Part shown: positions 1-8,841 of the stretch, piece by piece
How the letters are laid out: every line of letters begins with the position of its first letter
Position numbering within the stretch: position 1 is the first letter of the stretch
Notes under the pieces: generated by a model
Databases searched by the model: none
Told to the model about the DNA's origin: nothing
What the model saw: only the letters and a program-made list of their open reading frames with translations
Assembly (NCBI GenBank): GCA_052139675.1
Contig: JBKQWE010000012.1
Coordinates: 1 to 64,000, forward strand
Reading direction: 5' to 3'
From: JBEKCB01 sp052139675
GTDB taxonomy: Bacteria > Planctomycetota > Brocadiia > CAIUPP01
Length of the DNA stretch: 64,000 nt
Position numbers and translations under genes: made by a program

Positions 1-66
1 CGTCGTCCTCGTCCTCGGTCGTTCCGTTCGGTTGAGGACGACGACGAGGACGAGGACGAGGACGAG
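1..66. repeat. word-type inverted repeat (CTCGTC words), cut by the window edge
   Basis: The first 18 bases consist of CGTC/CTCGTC words and bases 37-66 consist of the complementary GACGAG words, so the stretch can fold into a hairpin ahead of pdxA. The same words recur at 61257-61310. The element may extend to the left of the window. Function unknown. Confidence 0.7.
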
Positions 67-96
67 ATCGTTCACGAAGTGGAGGAATGCGCAATC

Positions 97-1095
97 ATGT
101 CGCGCAAACCGCTCATCGGCATCACCATCGGCGATCCCAGCGGCATCGGGCCGGAAGTGGTCCTTCGCGCGCTGGCCAACCGGCGGGCGCGGGAGGCGGC
201 GCGGTTCATGGTCTTTGGAAGCGCGGCGGTCCTGAGCAGCGTCGCGAGCGGACTCGGCCGTCACGCGCCGAGATTCCGCCGCGCCTCCGACGCGCCGGTC
301 GGACGCGATGCGGGACCGTTCCTGATGGAGTGCGGAGAATGTTCCGGCCGGCTGGCGTTGCTGGGCCGGCCCACCGCCGCCGGCGGAGCGGCCTCAGTCG
401 CGTGGATCCAGTGTGCCGTCCAGATGGCGCTTGACCGCCGGATTGACGCCGTCGTAACCGCGCCGATCAGCAAAGAGGCCATCCGCAAAGCGGGCTATGA
501 CTGGCCCGGCCACACCGAGATGATCGCCGAGAGCGCCGGCGTCCGCAAGCCGGTGATGATGATGGCCGGCGGCGGCCTGCGCGTGGCGCTGGTGACGACG
601 CACGCGGCGATCAAGGATCTGCCCGGGCTCATTACGCGGAAGAACGTGCTCGACACGATCCGCATCGTCCATCGAGATCTGCGCCGGTGGTTCGGGCTGC
701 GGAGGCCGCGCATCGGCGTCTGCGGGCTGAATCCGCACGCGGGCGAGGCGGGGCTGTTCGGCCGCGAGGAAACGAAGTCCATCGCGCCGGCGGTCCGTCA
801 GGCGCAGCGCGAAGGCATCGCCTGCGACGGCCCGATCCCGGCCGACGCGGCTTTCACGCCGAAGCTCCGCGCGCTCCATGACGCCTTCGTCGCCATGTTC
901 CACGACCAGGCGTGCATCCCGGTCAAGATGCTGGCGTTCGATAGCGGCGTGAACGTGACGCTCGGGCTGCCGATCATCCGCACTTCGCCCGATCACGGCA
1001 CGGCGTACGACATCGTGCGGCAGGGAAAAGCCAACCCCGGCAGCATGGTCGCCGCAATACTGCTCGCCGCGGAAATGGCCGGAAGGCATGGATAG
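97..1095 (+). CDS. pdxA: 4-hydroxythreonine-4-phosphate dehydrogenase
   Basis: PdxA oxidises 4-phosphohydroxy-L-threonine with NAD in the DXP-dependent pathway to pyridoxal phosphate; cytoplasmic. The 332-residue product has the family's usual length. Visible motifs are GDPSGIGPEV at the N terminus, GHTEM and LNPHAGE (metal and substrate region), FHDQACIPVK, and RTSPDHGTAYDI near the C terminus. I start at ATG 97, which has GGAGG at 81-85. A GTG at 79 would add six residues and bury the ribosome-binding site. The stop overlaps the start of the next gene by eight bases, so this heads a three-gene operon with a CPBP protease and ksgA. A pdxA-ksgA neighbourhood is also known in other bacteria. 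Confidence 0.95.
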   Translation: MSRKPLIGITIGDPSGIGPEVVLRALANRRAREAARFMVFGSAAVLSSVASGLGRHAPRFRRASDAPVGRDAGPFLMECGECSGRLALLGRPTAAGGAASVAWIQCAVQMALDRRIDAVVTAPISKEAIRKAGYDWPGHTEMIAESAGVRKPVMMMAGGGLRVALVTTHAAIKDLPGLITRKNVLDTIRIVHRDLRRWFGLRRPRIGVCGLNPHAGEAGLFGREETKSIAPAVRQAQREGIACDGPIPADAAFTPKLRALHDAFVAMFHDQACIPVKMLAFDSGVNVTLGLPIIRTSPDHGTAYDIVRQGKANPGSMVAAILLAAEMAGRHG

Positions 1096-2014
1096 CGATC
1101 TTCCCACAAAAGCAGCCGGCATCGGCCCGGCTCAGCCGCCGCCATCGGTACCGCGCGAACACCTCACCTCTCGGCCGCTCTCGGAAAAGCCTCCTTCCAT
1201 GGGGATCTTCTGCGCCATTGCTTATGCGGCGATCTATGACGGTTTGTTCATTGGCATGTGGCGGATCGTGGCAGTTTTTGCGATGGTGGCCAAACCATCG
1301 CACATGTTCAGAGACCTTATGTCCTTCGGGGTCAGATTTGCCGCTGCCGCCGTCCTGCTGAATTTCGGCTTCCGTAAGGTCTCAAGTTCCTGGAGTGAGG
1401 CGCTGAGCCTGAAGCGTTTCAGCGGCTGGCTCCTGCTTCCGATGATCGTTGCGACGGCCGGGCTTGGCATTCTGGATTCCGAGGCGGGGATCGTGCTGCA
1501 TAGGTTCTTGCCACCGCCCGCCTGGCTTGCCAAACTGTTCGCGTCGCGCCACCTGGCGCCTCCGATCGAATTCCTCGCCGCGGTGGTTATTGCGCCTCTC
1601 ACCGAGGAGGCCGTTTTCCGGGGACTCATCCTCGGCGGATTGCTGCGGCGATACTCCGCGCCGACGGCAATCCTGGTATCGGCCGTTCTGTTCGCGCTTT
1701 GGCACCGGAATCCGTATCAATTCGTGATGGCCTTCTATCTTGGCCTCCTCGGAGGATGGATCTACGTGCGGACCCGGTCGCTTTGGCCATGCGTAATACT
1801 CCACGCGTTGACGAACCTCAACTCGACGCTCGTCATAGTTGGCGCTTTCCCCTGGAAGATTGCAGGTTATTCGGCTCGACTCCCTCCGGGCGTCGCGTTT
1901 CAACCGCTCTGGCTCGACGGGTTGGGCGCGTCGCTGACGGCAATCGGTCTGATTGGGCTGGCGTGGGTTTTCCGGCACCGGCCCGCGCAGAATATTCCGC
2001 AGGTCAACACATGA
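1088..2014 (+). CDS. CPBP family intramembrane metalloprotease (CAAX protease-like)
   Basis: This is a polytopic membrane protein of 308 residues with the CPBP/Abi signature: a glutamate pair in PLTEEAVFRG (near residue 177), then LWHRNPYQF and ILHALTN, which carry the presumed metal-ligand histidines. The family covers CAAX-type proteases and exosortase/bacteriocin-immunity-like enzymes; the substrate cannot be told here. Its ATG overlaps the pdxA stop by eight bases and its TGA shares bases with the ksgA ATG (ATGA), so it is translationally coupled on both sides. The N-terminal 40 residues are soluble and unconserved in appearance. Confidence 0.85.
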   Translation: MDSDLPTKAAGIGPAQPPPSVPREHLTSRPLSEKPPSMGIFCAIAYAAIYDGLFIGMWRIVAVFAMVAKPSHMFRDLMSFGVRFAAAAVLLNFGFRKVSSSWSEALSLKRFSGWLLLPMIVATAGLGILDSEAGIVLHRFLPPPAWLAKLFASRHLAPPIEFLAAVVIAPLTEEAVFRGLILGGLLRRYSAPTAILVSAVLFALWHRNPYQFVMAFYLGLLGGWIYVRTRSLWPCVILHALTNLNSTLVIVGAFPWKIAGYSARLPPGVAFQPLWLDGLGASLTAIGLIGLAWVFRHRPAQNIPQVNT

Positions 2015-2898
2015 CGACAAGCGCCATCCCGACGGCCGCCGAGCTGAAAGCGCTGTTCGCGGCGCACGGGATCCGGCCGAGCCGGGTGCGCGGGCAGAAC
2101 TTCCTGGTGGACGCGGCGGTGATGCGCCGGGTCGTCGAGGAGGCTGAGCTGGACCGGCGCGACGTGGCGCTCGAGATCGGCGCCGGGACCGGCGGGCTGA
2201 CCGGCTGCCTGGCGGAAGCCGCCGGCGCGGTCGTCGCCGTCGAGGTGGACCGCAAGCTGCACGCGCTGGCGGCGGAGCGGCTAGGGGGCCTGCCGAACGT
2301 GCGGCTCATCCACGCCGACGCCATGGGCCCGGGAGCGGCGCTCGCGCCGGAAGTGCGCGAGGCGGTTGCCGCCGCGATGGACTCGATTCCTGATTCGCGC
2401 CTCAAGCTCGTGGCGAACCTGCCGTACGCGGTCAGCACGGCCGTCATCTCCGCGCTGCTGCTGCAAGGCCCGGTCCCGTGCGAGATGGTGGTGACCGTTC
2501 AACGCGAGGTCGCCGACCGCATCTGCGCGGCGCCCGGGACGGACGCGTACGGATATCTCTCCGTCATTGTCCAGGCCACGGCGCGGACGCAGGTGGTGCG
2601 GCACGTGCGCCCGGGCGCATTCTGGCCGCAGCCGGAAGTGGAAAGCAGCATTCTGCGCGTCCGCCCCGATGCCGAACTCCGCGCCGCGGCCGGCGACCTG
2701 GAGAAACTCCGGCAGGTGGCGGGCGACCTCTTCGGCCACCGCCGCAAGCAGGCGGCGCGCAGCCTGCTGATGGCCGGGCGCGTGAAAGACCGCGCGGCCG
2801 CCGCGCGCCTCCTGGCGGAAATCGGCGCGGCCGAAGCGGACCGCTGCGAGCAGTTCACCGTGGCGCAGTTCATCCGGCTGGCGAAACTGCTGTCTTGA
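2011..2898 (+). CDS. rsmA: 16S rRNA (adenine1518/1519-N6)-dimethyltransferase
   Basis: RsmA/KsgA dimethylates two adjacent adenines of helix 45 in 16S rRNA during small-subunit maturation. The 295-residue product shows the family's order of motifs: GQNFLVD near residue 30, the SAM-binding EIGAGTGGLTG, a VEVDRKL acidic loop, and catalytic NLPYAVST. The C-terminal small domain contains FWPQPEVESS and the FGHRRKQ region. The frame is open upstream to 1699, but that part is a shadow of the CPBP gene. ATG 2011 in the ATGA overlap with the CPBP stop is the evident start. Confidence 0.95.
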   Translation: MTTSAIPTAAELKALFAAHGIRPSRVRGQNFLVDAAVMRRVVEEAELDRRDVALEIGAGTGGLTGCLAEAAGAVVAVEVDRKLHALAAERLGGLPNVRLIHADAMGPGAALAPEVREAVAAAMDSIPDSRLKLVANLPYAVSTAVISALLLQGPVPCEMVVTVQREVADRICAAPGTDAYGYLSVIVQATARTQVVRHVRPGAFWPQPEVESSILRVRPDAELRAAAGDLEKLRQVAGDLFGHRRKQAARSLLMAGRVKDRAAAARLLAEIGAAEADRCEQFTVAQFIRLAKLLS

Positions 2899-2923
2899 CA
2901 GTGTTTCGGGCCGATGGCACAAT
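2895..2923 (+). promoter_or_regulatory. sigma70-type promoter for the glucan phosphorylase gene
   Basis: TTGACA at 2895-2900 and CACAAT at 2918-2923 are separated by 17 bases. The -35 box includes the rsmA stop codon. The expected transcript has about 135 bases of leader before the start at 3068. Confidence 0.55.
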
Positions 2924-3067
2924 GCGCCGCGTTGCGCGGCCGTATCGCAATCGCGATGCTGCTCAGAATCCTGGTCGCCGGCCTTTCGTTTGCAGCGAAA
3001 CCGACGATAATGGTTAGAAGCAAGCGCGATTGCGCAAAGGAACTCATGATCCAATGAGGGGAAATCC

Positions 3068-5620
3068 ATGAAAGTCCGCGCCTTCAACGTCCTGCCCAAG
3101 CTGCCGAAAGCGCTCGACCCGCTGCGCGACATTGCGTACAACATCTGGTTCAGTTGGAACTGGGAAGCGGTCCAGCTCTTCATCCGCATGGACGTGGAAT
3201 ACTGGGAGAAGTCGTACCAGAACCCGGCGCTGATGCTCGGGGTGGTGCCGCAGGAGCGGTTCGAGGAACTCGCGCGCGACGAGGGATTCCTGGCGACGAT
3301 GAACCGCGTTCACGCGCAGTTCCGCGCCTATATGACCGCGCCGACCTGGTTCAGCAAGACCTATCCGAACGTCACCAGCCGGACGATCGCCTACTTCTCC
3401 ACCGAGTTCGGGATTGACGTCGGCCTGCCGATCTACTCCGGCGGCCTGGGCGTCCTCGCCGGCGACCACCTGAAATCCGCCAGCGACCTCGGCCTGCCGC
3501 TGGTCGCGGTCGGGCTGCTCTACCGCGAAGGCTACCTCAAGCAATACCTCTCCGCCGACGGCTGGCAGCAGGAGGCGTATCCGCGGAACGACTGGTACAA
3601 CATGCCGGTGACGCTGGTCTCCGACGCGGCGGGCAAACCGGTGCGCGGGGAGATCGAGCTCGACGAGGAGACGGTGTATTTCCACATCTGGCGCGTGCAG
3701 GTCGGCCGCGTGCCGCTGTTCCTGCTGGACACGGACCTGCCGGAGAACCCGCCCGGGCAGCGCGCGATCACCACGCGGCTGTACGTGGGCGACCGCGACA
3801 TGCGCCTGCGGCAGGAGATTCTCCTCGGCATCGGCGGGCTGCGCGCGCTGACGGTCATGGGTATCGAGCCGAGCGTCTGCCACATGAACGAGGGACACAG
3901 CGCGTTCCTGGCCGTCGAGCGGCTGCGGCAGATGATGGAGCGCTACCCTCTCACCCGCGCCGAGGCGCGCGAGGTGGTCTGGGCGACGAACGTCTTCACC
4001 ACGCACACGCCCGTGCCCGCCGGGAACGAGCGGTTCGACGTGGAACTGCTCAACCGGCGCCTGGGCGGCTACATCAAGAACATCGGCATGAGTTGGGAGG
4101 AATTCGTCGCGCTCGGCCGCGAGGACCCGAAGAACCCGAACGAGGAATTCTGCCTGACCGTGCTCGCGCTGCGCCTGGCCGCTCACTGCAACGGCGTCAG
4201 CGCCCTGCACGGCCGCGTCTCGCGCGGGCTCTGGCGCCACCTGTGGCCGGGGCTTCCGACCGACGACGTGCCGATCCGCAGCGTCACCAACGGCATCCAC
4301 ACGCGGTCCTGGCTGAGCCACGACATGACCGAACTGCTCGACCGCTACCTGGGGCCGCGGTTCCTCGAGGAGCCGATGGACTTCTCGGTATGGAGCGGCG
4401 TGGAGAGCATCCCCGACACCGAGATCTGGCGCACGCACGAGCGCCGGCGCGAGCGGCTGGTCTGGTTCGCGCGCAAGCGCCTCCGCCAGCAGGCGCAGCG
4501 CCGCGGCGCGCCGCCCTACGTCGTGGACGAGGTGGAACAGATCTTCGACCCCGAGGCGCTCACCATCGGGTTCGCCCGGCGCTTCGCCGAGTACAAGCGC
4601 GGCACGCTCCTCCTCAAAGACCCGGAACGCCTGCGCCGGCTGCTGAACGACCCGAAACGGCCGGTGCAGATCATCTTCGCGGGCAAGGCCCATCCGATGG
4701 ACACGCCCGGCAAGCAACTGATCAAGGAACTCAACCATTTCGTCCGGGGCGAAGGGTTCCGCAACCGGATGATCTTCCTTGAGGACTACGACATCAACGT
4801 GGCGCGCTACCTGGTGCAGGGCGCCGACGTGTGGCTCAACGTGCCGCGGCCGCCGCTGGAGGCCTCCGGCACCAGCGGAATGAAGGCCGCCGCGAACGGC
4901 GCGCTCAACGTCAGCACGTTCGACGGCTGGTGGTGCGAAGGCTACACGCCCGAAGTCGGCTGGGTGATCGGACACGGCGAAAAGTACGAAAGCCCGGAAC
5001 AGCAGGACTCCGTCGAGAGCGGCGCGCTGTACGACATCCTCGAGCAGGAAGTGGTGCCGCTCTTCTACGAGCGCGGGCGCGACGGCCTGCCGCGGCGGTG
5101 GATCGCGCGGATGAAACGCTCGATGCACCTGATCGGCTCGTACTTCAACACCAACCGCATGACCGCCGACTACGTGCGCGACTATTACCTGGACGCGGGC
5201 GAGCGGTTCCAGGCGCTCGCCGCCGACGGCCCCGCGCGGGCGCGCGCCCTGGCCGCCTGGCGCCAGCGTATCCGCCAGCGATGGAGCGGCATCCGCGTCG
5301 AGGACGTGAAGTCCAGCGTGGACGCCAAGCTCCTCGTCGGCGACCCGATCGAGGTCGTCGCCCGTGTGTGGCTGGGAGAACTGACGCCCGGCGATGTCCA
5401 GGTCCAGCTCGGTCTCGGCGCGCTCGCCGCCGAGGACCAGCTCGAGGAGGCCGCGTACACGCGGATGACGCCCGACGAAAAGCCCAGCGACGGCATCTAC
5501 ACCTACCGCTGCTCCATGCCCTGCACCCACAGCGGCCGCCGCGGCTTCGCCGTCCGCGTCCTCCCGTTCCATCCCGATCTCGTACACCCGTTCGAGCCGG
5601 GGATGATCGTCTGGGGGTGA
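3068..5620 (+). CDS. glgP: alpha-glucan phosphorylase (DUF3417-containing, GT35)
   Basis: The enzyme phosphorolyses glycogen or maltodextrin to glucose 1-phosphate using pyridoxal phosphate. The 850 residues begin with the DUF3417 module (FNVLPKLPKALDPLRDIA, then NIWFSWNWE), which marks the bacterial and archaeal alpha-glucan phosphorylase subfamily rather than classical GlgP. The PLP region EASGTSGMKAAANGALN lies near residue 600, and the YFSTEFGI and MNEGHSAF stretches are typical of the family. The start has a TGAGGGGA Shine-Dalgarno. The gene stands alone, with its own promoter at 2895-2923. Lying downstream of pdxA, a PLP-synthesis gene, is a suggestive neighbourhood but no evidence of coupling. 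Confidence 0.93.
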   Translation: MKVRAFNVLPKLPKALDPLRDIAYNIWFSWNWEAVQLFIRMDVEYWEKSYQNPALMLGVVPQERFEELARDEGFLATMNRVHAQFRAYMTAPTWFSKTYPNVTSRTIAYFSTEFGIDVGLPIYSGGLGVLAGDHLKSASDLGLPLVAVGLLYREGYLKQYLSADGWQQEAYPRNDWYNMPVTLVSDAAGKPVRGEIELDEETVYFHIWRVQVGRVPLFLLDTDLPENPPGQRAITTRLYVGDRDMRLRQEILLGIGGLRALTVMGIEPSVCHMNEGHSAFLAVERLRQMMERYPLTRAEAREVVWATNVFTTHTPVPAGNERFDVELLNRRLGGYIKNIGMSWEEFVALGREDPKNPNEEFCLTVLALRLAAHCNGVSALHGRVSRGLWRHLWPGLPTDDVPIRSVTNGIHTRSWLSHDMTELLDRYLGPRFLEEPMDFSVWSGVESIPDTEIWRTHERRRERLVWFARKRLRQQAQRRGAPPYVVDEVEQIFDPEALTIGFARRFAEYKRGTLLLKDPERLRRLLNDPKRPVQIIFAGKAHPMDTPGKQLIKELNHFVRGEGFRNRMIFLEDYDINVARYLVQGADVWLNVPRPPLEASGTSGMKAAANGALNVSTFDGWWCEGYTPEVGWVIGHGEKYESPEQQDSVESGALYDILEQEVVPLFYERGRDGLPRRWIARMKRSMHLIGSYFNTNRMTADYVRDYYLDAGERFQALAADGPARARALAAWRQRIRQRWSGIRVEDVKSSVDAKLLVGDPIEVVARVWLGELTPGDVQVQLGLGALAAEDQLEEAAYTRMTPDEKPSDGIYTYRCSMPCTHSGRRGFAVRVLPFHPDLVHPFEPGMIVWG

Positions 5621-5641
5621 AGCGAACGCGGCGGCTGAATG

Positions 5642-5682
5642 TTGACACGGCTAACCACGGGCGATAGACTCAAGTTCTAGAA
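5642..5682 (+). promoter_or_regulatory. promoter and possible operator of the toxin-antitoxin operon
   Basis: TTGACA at 5642-5647, 17-base spacer, TAGACT at 5665-5670. A perfect 8-base palindrome TTCTAGAA lies at 5675-5682, over the expected start point. It is a plausible site for the autorepression usual in such operons. Confidence 0.6.
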
Positions 5683-5722
5683 GTGGTATTGGTTCAATAG
5701 CTCGCCGCGCTGAGGTGAGGTT

Positions 5723-5941
5723 ATGACGAAGCTGCTGACGAAAGTTTTTCAGAAAGCATCCAAGCTTCCCGACAACCTGCAAGACCAATTTGCGCAGGAG
5801 TTTCTGGACGAATTGGTGTGGGAAGCGCGATGGGGTGAAACGCTCGCCAAGTCTCAGGATAAAGTGGACCAGTTGGCCGAGAAGGCCGCGAAGGAGTACA
5901 AGGCCGGCCGGACCCGCGCAATGGGCTTCGACGATTTGTGA
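5723..5941 (+). CDS. antitoxin of a type II toxin-antitoxin pair (putative)
   Basis: This 72-residue charged, helical protein ends in FDDL and sits directly before a ParE/RelE-type toxin with a GTGA overlap, which is the standard antitoxin position. It has a GAGGTGAGG ribosome-binding site and its own consensus promoter. No ribbon-helix-helix or AbrB fold is obvious by eye, so the DNA-binding type is not assigned. The C terminus is probably the toxin-wrapping part. Assignment rests mainly on the neighbour. Confidence 0.75.
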   Translation: MTKLLTKVFQKASKLPDNLQDQFAQEFLDELVWEARWGETLAKSQDKVDQLAEKAAKEYKAGRTRAMGFDDL

Positions 5942-6207
5942 AATCGCACCTCACTCAGGACTTCATCGTCTGCTTTCGAAAGCTCCCCAGACGAATTCAA
6001 CGCCTTGCCCGGAAGAACTTCAAATTGTGGAAGAGGAACCCGTCACACCCTGGCCTTGACTTCAAGCGTGTTGGAAAAAGGCAGCCCTCTTACGCCGTGC
6101 GTGTGGGCATCGGCTGGCGAGCCATGGGACTTCTCCAAGGCGACACCATCGTTTGGTTCTGGATCAGCTCTCACGCTGATTACGACGGCCTTATCCGGAG
6201 ACTGTAG
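5938..6207 (+). CDS. ParE/RelE superfamily toxin
   Basis: An 89-residue basic protein with the pattern of a widespread ParE-like toxin group: SHLTQDF, FRKLPRRIQ, HPGLDFKRV, YAVRVGIGWRAMG, then IVWFWISSHADYDGLI at the C terminus. Members are mRNA interferases or gyrase poisons; which one cannot be told from sequence. The GTG start overlaps the antitoxin stop (GTGA), so the two are translationally coupled. The full conserved core is present, so the toxin looks intact. Confidence 0.85.
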   Translation: MKSHLTQDFIVCFRKLPRRIQRLARKNFKLWKRNPSHPGLDFKRVGKRQPSYAVRVGIGWRAMGLLQGDTIVWFWISSHADYDGLIRRL

Positions 6208-6303
6208 AGGTTTTCGAGCGGCGCGCAAACGGCCGGTATACTCCCCACCGGTGATTATTCCCATGCGCCCGCCATCACGGCCTTGCGACAAGGCTTTATG
6301 TAT

Positions 6304-7959
6304 ATGACATCGTTGCAGCGAGCATTCTTCGCCGTAGCAGTCGCGGGGGTTCTTCTGGCCGGCTGCGGCAAGCGCGCGGCGGAGTCCCGCCCGCCCGCCG
6401 ACGGCTACTACCGCCTGCCGCTGACGGACAATCCCGTCACGCTCGACCCGGCGCTGTTCACGGACGTCAATTCCGAAGGCGTCGCGCGGCGCATTTTCAA
6501 CAACCTCGTGAAGCTCGACTCGAAACTCCAGCCGGTCCCCGACCTGGCCGAGAGCTGGAAGGTCTCCGACGACGGGCTGACCTATACGTTCATGCTCCGG
6601 AAGGGCGTGCGGTTCCATGACGGGCGCGAGATGGTCGCCGAGGACGTGCGTTTTTCGTTCGAGCGGCTGCTGCGCCCGGAGACCGCCTCACAGAGGGCAT
6701 GGGTCGTCGAGCCGATCGCCGGGGCGCGCGAGATGCGCGACGGAAAGGCGCGGTCGCTCGCCGGGCTCGAAACGCCGGACGCGCATACCGTCGTGCTGCG
6801 GCTGAAGGACGCGTTCAGCCCGATGCTGATGCTCCAACTGCTCGCGATGGGCAATGCCGCGATTGTCCCGCGCGAATGTTTCGATGCCGAGCGCGGCGGC
6901 GGTGAGAAATTCGGGCGGCGGCCGGTCGGGACGGGGCCGTTCCGGTTCGTCTCCTGGCGCGACCACGACGCAATTGTCCTTTCGCGGAACGACCAATACT
7001 TCGGCGGCCCCGCGAAACTCGCGGGACTGCGGTTCCGCATCATCAAGGAGTCGCTGGTCGCCTGGCAGGAGTACCTGGCCGGCGGACTGGAGCATTGCGC
7101 GGTGCCGGAGGGATTCCTGAAGGAGGCGCAGTCCGGCCCGCTGAAGGGCCAGTTGCGCTCGACGGCCACGCTCAGCACGCAGTACCTGGGCTTCGCGATG
7201 TCGCACCGGCCGTGGGGCTCGAACGTTCACCTGCGCCGCGCGCTGAACTACGCCGTGGACCGGAAATTCCTCTGCGAGAAAATCCTCGGCGGCGAGAGCG
7301 CGCCGGCGAAGGGCGTCGTGCCGCCCGAGATGCCCGGCTCATTCGACGTCGCTCAGGGCCGCTTCGACCCGGCGCTGCCGGGATACTCCTACGACCCCGA
7401 GCGCGCGAGGAGCGAACTGCGCGAGGCCGGCTACGGTCCGGGCCTGGAGCCGGTGGAGCAACTGCCGGAGATGACGCTGTATTTCAATTCCCGCCCGCCC
7501 GGCGCGGAGGTGGCGCAGGCGGTGCAGGCGGACTTCCAGCGGATCGGCATCCGCGTCCAGTTGCGCGCGCTGGACCTTGCCGCGCTGCTCGAGGCGACGA
7601 ACCAGGATGAGCCGGACCTCTTCCGGCTGATCTGGGCGGCGGATTTTCCCGACGCGGAAAGCTTCCTGCGGATTTTTCACAGCAGCCTGGCCGGCTCCGC
7701 GGGCAACCGCGCGCGCTACTCGAACGCGCAGGTGGACGACCTGCTCGACCGATCGCGGCGCGAACTCCAGCCGGAAAAGCGTCTCGCGCTGCTGCGCGAG
7801 GCGGAGAAGATCATCGTCGCCGACGCGCCGTGGATTTTCCTCTCGCACGGCCGCACCGACCTGCTCGTCAAGCCGTACGTCCGCGGCCTGGAACTGACGC
7901 CAATGGACGTCGGCACGTCGGTCAACCAGGTGGATTTCCACGCGGTGTCGTTCGAATAA
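6304..7959 (+). CDS. peptide/oligopeptide ABC transporter substrate-binding lipoprotein (SBP_bac_5)
   Basis: A 551-residue family 5 solute-binding protein. An N-terminal signal peptide ends in the lipobox LLAGC, so the protein is lipid-anchored. The mature part shows SBP_bac_5 features: LTDNPVTLDP, the DLAESWKVSDDGLTYTFMLRKG signature region, VGTGPFRF and LRRALNYAVDR. No permease or ATPase genes are adjacent, so its transporter partners lie elsewhere. ATG 6304 is preferred because AGG at 6291-6293 is ten bases away. ATG 6298 (two residues longer) is also possible. TATACT at 6237-6242 could be a -10 box, without a good -35. Confidence 0.9.
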   Translation: MTSLQRAFFAVAVAGVLLAGCGKRAAESRPPADGYYRLPLTDNPVTLDPALFTDVNSEGVARRIFNNLVKLDSKLQPVPDLAESWKVSDDGLTYTFMLRKGVRFHDGREMVAEDVRFSFERLLRPETASQRAWVVEPIAGAREMRDGKARSLAGLETPDAHTVVLRLKDAFSPMLMLQLLAMGNAAIVPRECFDAERGGGEKFGRRPVGTGPFRFVSWRDHDAIVLSRNDQYFGGPAKLAGLRFRIIKESLVAWQEYLAGGLEHCAVPEGFLKEAQSGPLKGQLRSTATLSTQYLGFAMSHRPWGSNVHLRRALNYAVDRKFLCEKILGGESAPAKGVVPPEMPGSFDVAQGRFDPALPGYSYDPERARSELREAGYGPGLEPVEQLPEMTLYFNSRPPGAEVAQAVQADFQRIGIRVQLRALDLAALLEATNQDEPDLFRLIWAADFPDAESFLRIFHSSLAGSAGNRARYSNAQVDDLLDRSRRELQPEKRLALLREAEKIIVADAPWIFLSHGRTDLLVKPYVRGLELTPMDVGTSVNQVDFHAVSFE

Positions 7960-7960
7960 C

Positions 7961-8060
7961 CGCCGGCAATCAGCGGATATTCATTCGGCAATCCGCCTTC
8001 GCCCCTTCGGCTGCGCTCAGGGCTACGGCGGACAAGTCGGCGTTCGGCAATCGGCAATAA
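7961..8060. repeat. word-type repeat (CGGCAATC words) between convergent genes
   Basis: CGGCAATC or a close variant occurs four times in this gap, around a central inverted segment (CCGCC..GGCGG). The word GGCGGACAAGT at 8027-8037 recurs inside the cbiO gene at 48610-48620. The gap separates two convergent genes, so it may act as a terminator. Confidence 0.65.
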
Positions 8061-8062
8061 TA

Positions 8063-8758
8063 TTACGTCCATCCTTCCGCCCCAAGCGCGTCGTGCAGTT
8101 CGTCGGGGTGCTGGCGGCAGTGGTATTCGATGCGGCTCGATTCGGCGTGCGCCTTGCTGTAGGGCATGCCCTGCGACATGCGGTTGCGCTCGTGAAGCTC
8201 GTGCACGAGCACGTAGCCGCGCTCCTGTTCCTCGATGTCATCGTCAATCCAGACCTCGTTGCCCGGGACGAATTCGTACACGAACTCGTGCCCGCCGGCG
8301 GTGAAATCAATGTCGAACACGCTGCGGACGAGCCGCCCGCTGACGATCCAGACGGTGACGCCGCTCTCGAGTTTTTTCCAGAGGCGCTTATGCACGTCGT
8401 GGCCGTCGGGCAGCTTGTGCCCGTTGGCGGTGAGGCGCTTGAGATCGCCGGCCAGGCGGCGCTCCTTCCGCTCCGTCCGGTCGGCCGCCTCGAGGGCCTT
8501 GTTGTACGGCATCCCCCGCGCCATGAGGCGATGCTCGACCAGCAGATGCTCGACGAAGAACTTCAGCTCGCCGGAACCGGCCTCGCGGTCAATCCAGAAT
8601 TCGTCCACGGGAATGTACGGGTAGCGGTAGTGCTGGCCGAAGTTGGTGAATTCCTCGTCCTGGTGCGTGCGGATGTAGCTGCCATCCACGACCCACACCT
8701 GGAACTTGCCGCGTTCCTCGGCCTTCTCGATGTAAGGCGGCTTGCCTGCCGTGGGCAT
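8063..8758 (-). CDS. protein of unknown function with an internally duplicated domain
   Basis: The family is not recognised. The 231 residues consist of two copies of a domain of about 80 residues (roughly 18-100 and 132-215). Each runs: VW(V/I)V-x-G, an aromatic GH/GQH stretch, P-x-x-E-x-WID, an H-x-L region, then GMPY-x-KA. Copy 2 has HELHER followed by SKAHAESSRIE, a histidine-rich arrangement resembling metal-dependent HExxE-type sites. Copy 1 has EHLLVEH and NKALEAA, so the last His is lost. There is no signal peptide or membrane segment. A GAGGAGG ribosome-binding site sits at 8766-8772. It may be an enzyme or a structural protein; the metal site is inference. Confidence 0.8.
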   Translation of the reverse strand: MPTAGKPPYIEKAEERGKFQVWVVDGSYIRTHQDEEFTNFGQHYRYPYIPVDEFWIDREAGSGELKFFVEHLLVEHRLMARGMPYNKALEAADRTERKERRLAGDLKRLTANGHKLPDGHDVHKRLWKKLESGVTVWIVSGRLVRSVFDIDFTAGGHEFVYEFVPGNEVWIDDDIEEQERGYVLVHELHERNRMSQGMPYSKAHAESSRIEYHCRQHPDELHDALGAEGWT

Positions 8759-8771
8759 AAGGCGACCTCCT

Positions 8772-8841
8772 CACCATATTATCGGCACGCGATCACTTTT
8801 TTATACTGCCTGCAGGTCAAGGTGTCAAAGCAGGCGCAAGT
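8772..8841 (-). pseudogene. 3'-end remnant of a second macro-domain gene (direct repeat A)
   Basis: This stretch aligns at roughly 80 percent with 11679-11748, the 3' end of the intact macro-domain gene. In the macro reading frame it encodes CFDTLTCRQYKKVIACR then a stop (8779-8832), against CFDTLTFGLYKKAIA in the intact gene. The GT39 gene runs into it in another frame, so the last codons of GT39 come from the remnant. Together with copy B it flanks the GT39-GT2 pair as a direct repeat. Confidence 0.75.

Noticed and set aside
3044..5587. 847-codon open frame on the minus strand
   Set aside because: Antisense shadow of the glucan phosphorylase gene.
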